DNA of 37,799 nt, from contig JBAZEP010000014.1 of NCBI GenBank assembly GCA_041653835.1, positions 1-37,799 on the forward strand. The letters are read 5' to 3'. Positions 36,237 to 37,799 of this stretch are shown piece after piece (position 1 is the first letter of the stretch; every line of letters begins with the position of its first letter). The DNA is from UBA10183 sp041653835 (GTDB lineage Bacteria > Omnitrophota > Gorgyraeia > Gorgyraeales > Gorgyraeaceae). The position numbers and the translations under genes were made by a program. A model generated the notes under the pieces. That model ran no database searches, was not told the DNA's origin, and saw only the letters and a program-made list of their open reading frames with translations.

Positions 36237-37400
36237 ATGAAAATTTCTAAGGTAGTTGAAAAGATGAAGCCTTCGGGCATAAGGGAGTTCTTTGACCTGG
36301 TCATAGGGATGAAGGATGTTATTTCCCTGGGCGTGGGAGAGCCGGATTTCGTGACGCCGTGGAATATATGCGAGTCAGCCATATTTTCCCTGGAAAAAGG
36401 CTATACGTCTTATACGTCCAATAAAGGCTTGTATGAGCTGAGGCTGGGGATATCAAGGTATTTAAAAAATAAATTTTCGCTTTCCTATAGCCCTGACAGA
36501 GACATCCTTGTTACCACAGGCGTCAGCGAGGCTGTTGACCTGGCATTGAGGGCAATATTGAACCGCGGGGACAAGATCCTCGTACCTGATCCGTCGTATG
36601 TGTCGTATGACCCTGTAAGCGAATTAGCGGGCGGAAGGGTGGTATTGATGAAAACGCCGGGCGAGGATGATTTTAAATTGACACCGGCGCTGGTAAAAAA
36701 GCACATCTCAAAAGGCGTAAAGGCGATCGTGCTGAATTATCCGGCAAACCCTACAGGTGTGTCTTATACAAAAAAAGAACTCCTGGCGCTGTCAAAGGTT
36801 TTTATAAATAATGACCTGATCGTCATCAGCGATGAGATATACGATGAACTTACTTATGATTTCCCGCATACGCCTCTCGCGACGCTCCCGGGGATGAAAC
36901 AAAGGACTATATACCTGAACGGGTTTTCAAAGGCATTCGCGATGACAGGCTGGCGGATAGGTTACGCGTGCGGCCCGGAAAAGATAATAAGCGCCATGAC
37001 CAAGATCCATCAATACACCATGCTATGCGCGCCTATAATGGGCCAATTGGCAGGCATAGAGGCGCTGAGGGGATCGTCGGGCTCGGTGCTCGAAATGAAA
37101 AGGGAGTACAAAAGACGCAGGGAGTTTATTGTCTCGAGGCTTAACGAGATAGGCCTTGACTGCCGCATGCCCGAAGGGACATTTTATGTTTTCCCGTCCA
37201 TTAAAAGCACAGGCATGGATTCCCAGGATTTCGCGAAAAAACTTTTATATAAAGAAAAGGTAGCGGTAGTGCCCGGCACGGCGTTCGGTTCCCAGGGAGA
37301 GGGGTATGTAAGGATAGCTTACGCCTCAAGCATGGATGATCTTAAAGAGGCGTGCCGGCGCATTGAACATTTTTTGAAGAGCGGTAAAAATGGCAAATAA
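36237..37400 (+). CDS. PLP-dependent class I/II aminotransferase
   Basis: A 387-residue fold-type I aminotransferase of the aspartate/aromatic group. Signatures: 'DVISLGVGEPDFVTPWNICE', 'YTSNKGLYELRLGISRYL', 'NYPANPTGVSYTKKELLALS', 'VISDEIYDELTYD', the Schiff-base Lys232 in 'NGFSKAFAMTGWRIGYACGP', and the C-terminal Arg in 'EGYVRIAYASS'. The substrate cannot be told from sequence alone. It is paired with the Lrp-type regulator and overlaps the next gene by 11 bases. Confidence 0.92.
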   Translation: MKISKVVEKMKPSGIREFFDLVIGMKDVISLGVGEPDFVTPWNICESAIFSLEKGYTSYTSNKGLYELRLGISRYLKNKFSLSYSPDRDILVTTGVSEAVDLALRAILNRGDKILVPDPSYVSYDPVSELAGGRVVLMKTPGEDDFKLTPALVKKHISKGVKAIVLNYPANPTGVSYTKKELLALSKVFINNDLIVISDEIYDELTYDFPHTPLATLPGMKQRTIYLNGFSKAFAMTGWRIGYACGPEKIISAMTKIHQYTMLCAPIMGQLAGIEALRGSSGSVLEMKREYKRRREFIVSRLNEIGLDCRMPEGTFYVFPSIKSTGMDSQDFAKKLLYKEKVAVVPGTAFGSQGEGYVRIAYASSMDDLKEACRRIEHFLKSGKNGK

Positions 37401-37799
37401 AAAAGTTCTTTTGATGTATATTACCTCGAACTCGGGGCATTACAGGGCGAGCCTCGCCATCGAGAACGCGCTTAAAACGCTTTCCCCGGACATTGTTACC
37501 ATGAACATCAACGGTTTCGCCTACACCAACCCTTTTTTTGAGAAGCTCATCAACAGGACATATATGGGTGTCATAAGGAATAAGCCTGAGGTGTGGGAGT
37601 ATCTTTACGACAACCCCAAGGTTTTGAAAAGCGTGCAGGGTTTGAGAAATGCCATCCATAAGTCCAATTCCAAAAAGTTAAAAGTCCTTATAGAGGATGA
37701 ATTCAAGCCCGATGCCGTTATTTGCACCCAGGCGTTCCCGTGCGGTATGGTGGCGGATTATAAAAAATATCTTGGGTTAAACCTTCCTCTTTTCGGGGT
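37390..37799 (+). CDS. MGDG synthase/diacylglycerol glucosyltransferase-like, 3' partial
   Basis: The frame is open from the ATG at 37390 to the right edge (136 residues). The opening 'KKVLLMYITSNSGHYRASLA' with IENAL and the block 'FAYTNPFFEKLINRTYMGVI' match the N-terminal domain of MGDG synthase/UgtP glycosyltransferases (GT28 type), which add sugars to diacylglycerol in membranes. 'FKPDAVICTQAFPCGMVADY' continues the fold. The nucleotide-sugar-binding half lies outside the window. It overlaps the aminotransferase gene end by 11 bases. Confidence 0.85.
   Translation, partial: MANKKVLLMYITSNSGHYRASLAIENALKTLSPDIVTMNINGFAYTNPFFEKLINRTYMGVIRNKPEVWEYLYDNPKVLKSVQGLRNAIHKSNSKKLKVLIEDEFKPDAVICTQAFPCGMVADYKKYLGLNLPLFG

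Overview
This window looks like a chromosomal piece of an uncultured Gram-negative bacterium. The best guess is a Candidatus Omnitrophota (OP3, PVC-related) genome. That guess rests on the mix of families and gene order (type IV pilus cluster running into DUF2344, RNase G, rplU, rpmA, obgE; TIGR03960-type radical SAM; SpoVG outside Firmicutes), not on any marker search. Nearly all genes are on the + strand, tightly packed, often overlapping by a few bases. No tRNA, rRNA or CRISPR array was seen, and no gene-free stretch exceeds about 150 bases.

Layout. 1-2651: the 3' end of a large exported beta-helix protein. 2666-3302: a REP-associated tyrosine transposase (RAYT) with three copies of a 28-bp palindrome, two of them inside its own reading frame. 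3361-5239: an exported TPR protein and a small exported protein, closed by a strong terminator. 5320-6708: an ECF sigma factor, a zinc-finger anti-sigma-like membrane protein and SpoVG. 6793-8900: a coiled-coil membrane-anchored protein overlapping aroA. 8929-14058: the rod-shape cluster mreB-mreC-mreD-mrdA(PBP2)-rodA. 14108-15673: a B12-binding-type radical SAM protein. 15680-23366: a degenerate GGDEF protein, pilT, a free-standing MshEN domain, two PilB/GspE ATPases and pilC. 23367-28520: two type IV pilin-like proteins, then pilM-N-O-P-Q. 28517-31916: a short DUF2344 protein, RNase G, L21, L27 and ObgE. 31923-34012: proB-proA. 34059-35732: lipB-lipA and a free-standing lipoyl domain. 35742-37400: an Lrp/AsnC regulator and a class I aminotransferase. 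37390 to the right edge: the start of an MGDG-synthase-like glycosyltransferase.

Most notable is a family of 37-41-bp palindromes with a GACA-C-TGTC core. Five intact copies lie exactly at stop codons of unrelated genes (sigma factor, aroA, rodA, the GGDEF gene, proA). A sixth, with mismatched 'chimeric' arms, lies at the pilO/pilP junction. Arms differ between copies but stay self-complementary, and in two copies the host gene reads into the palindrome and takes its C-terminus and stop codon from it. They lack T-tracts, so they do not look like ordinary terminators.

Second, a roughly 30-bp motif (TTGAAAGAAAA, about 11 bases, ATGTGTCT) occurs upstream of the ECF sigma gene, spoVG and the RAYT. 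It is a good candidate for the promoter of that sigma factor. Third, the pilus region combines a GGDEF protein with a ruined active site and a free MshEN domain, suggesting c-di-GMP sensing without synthesis at this locus. Fourth, lipB, lipA and a single lipoyl domain form a self-contained lipoylation cassette with no E2 enzyme attached.
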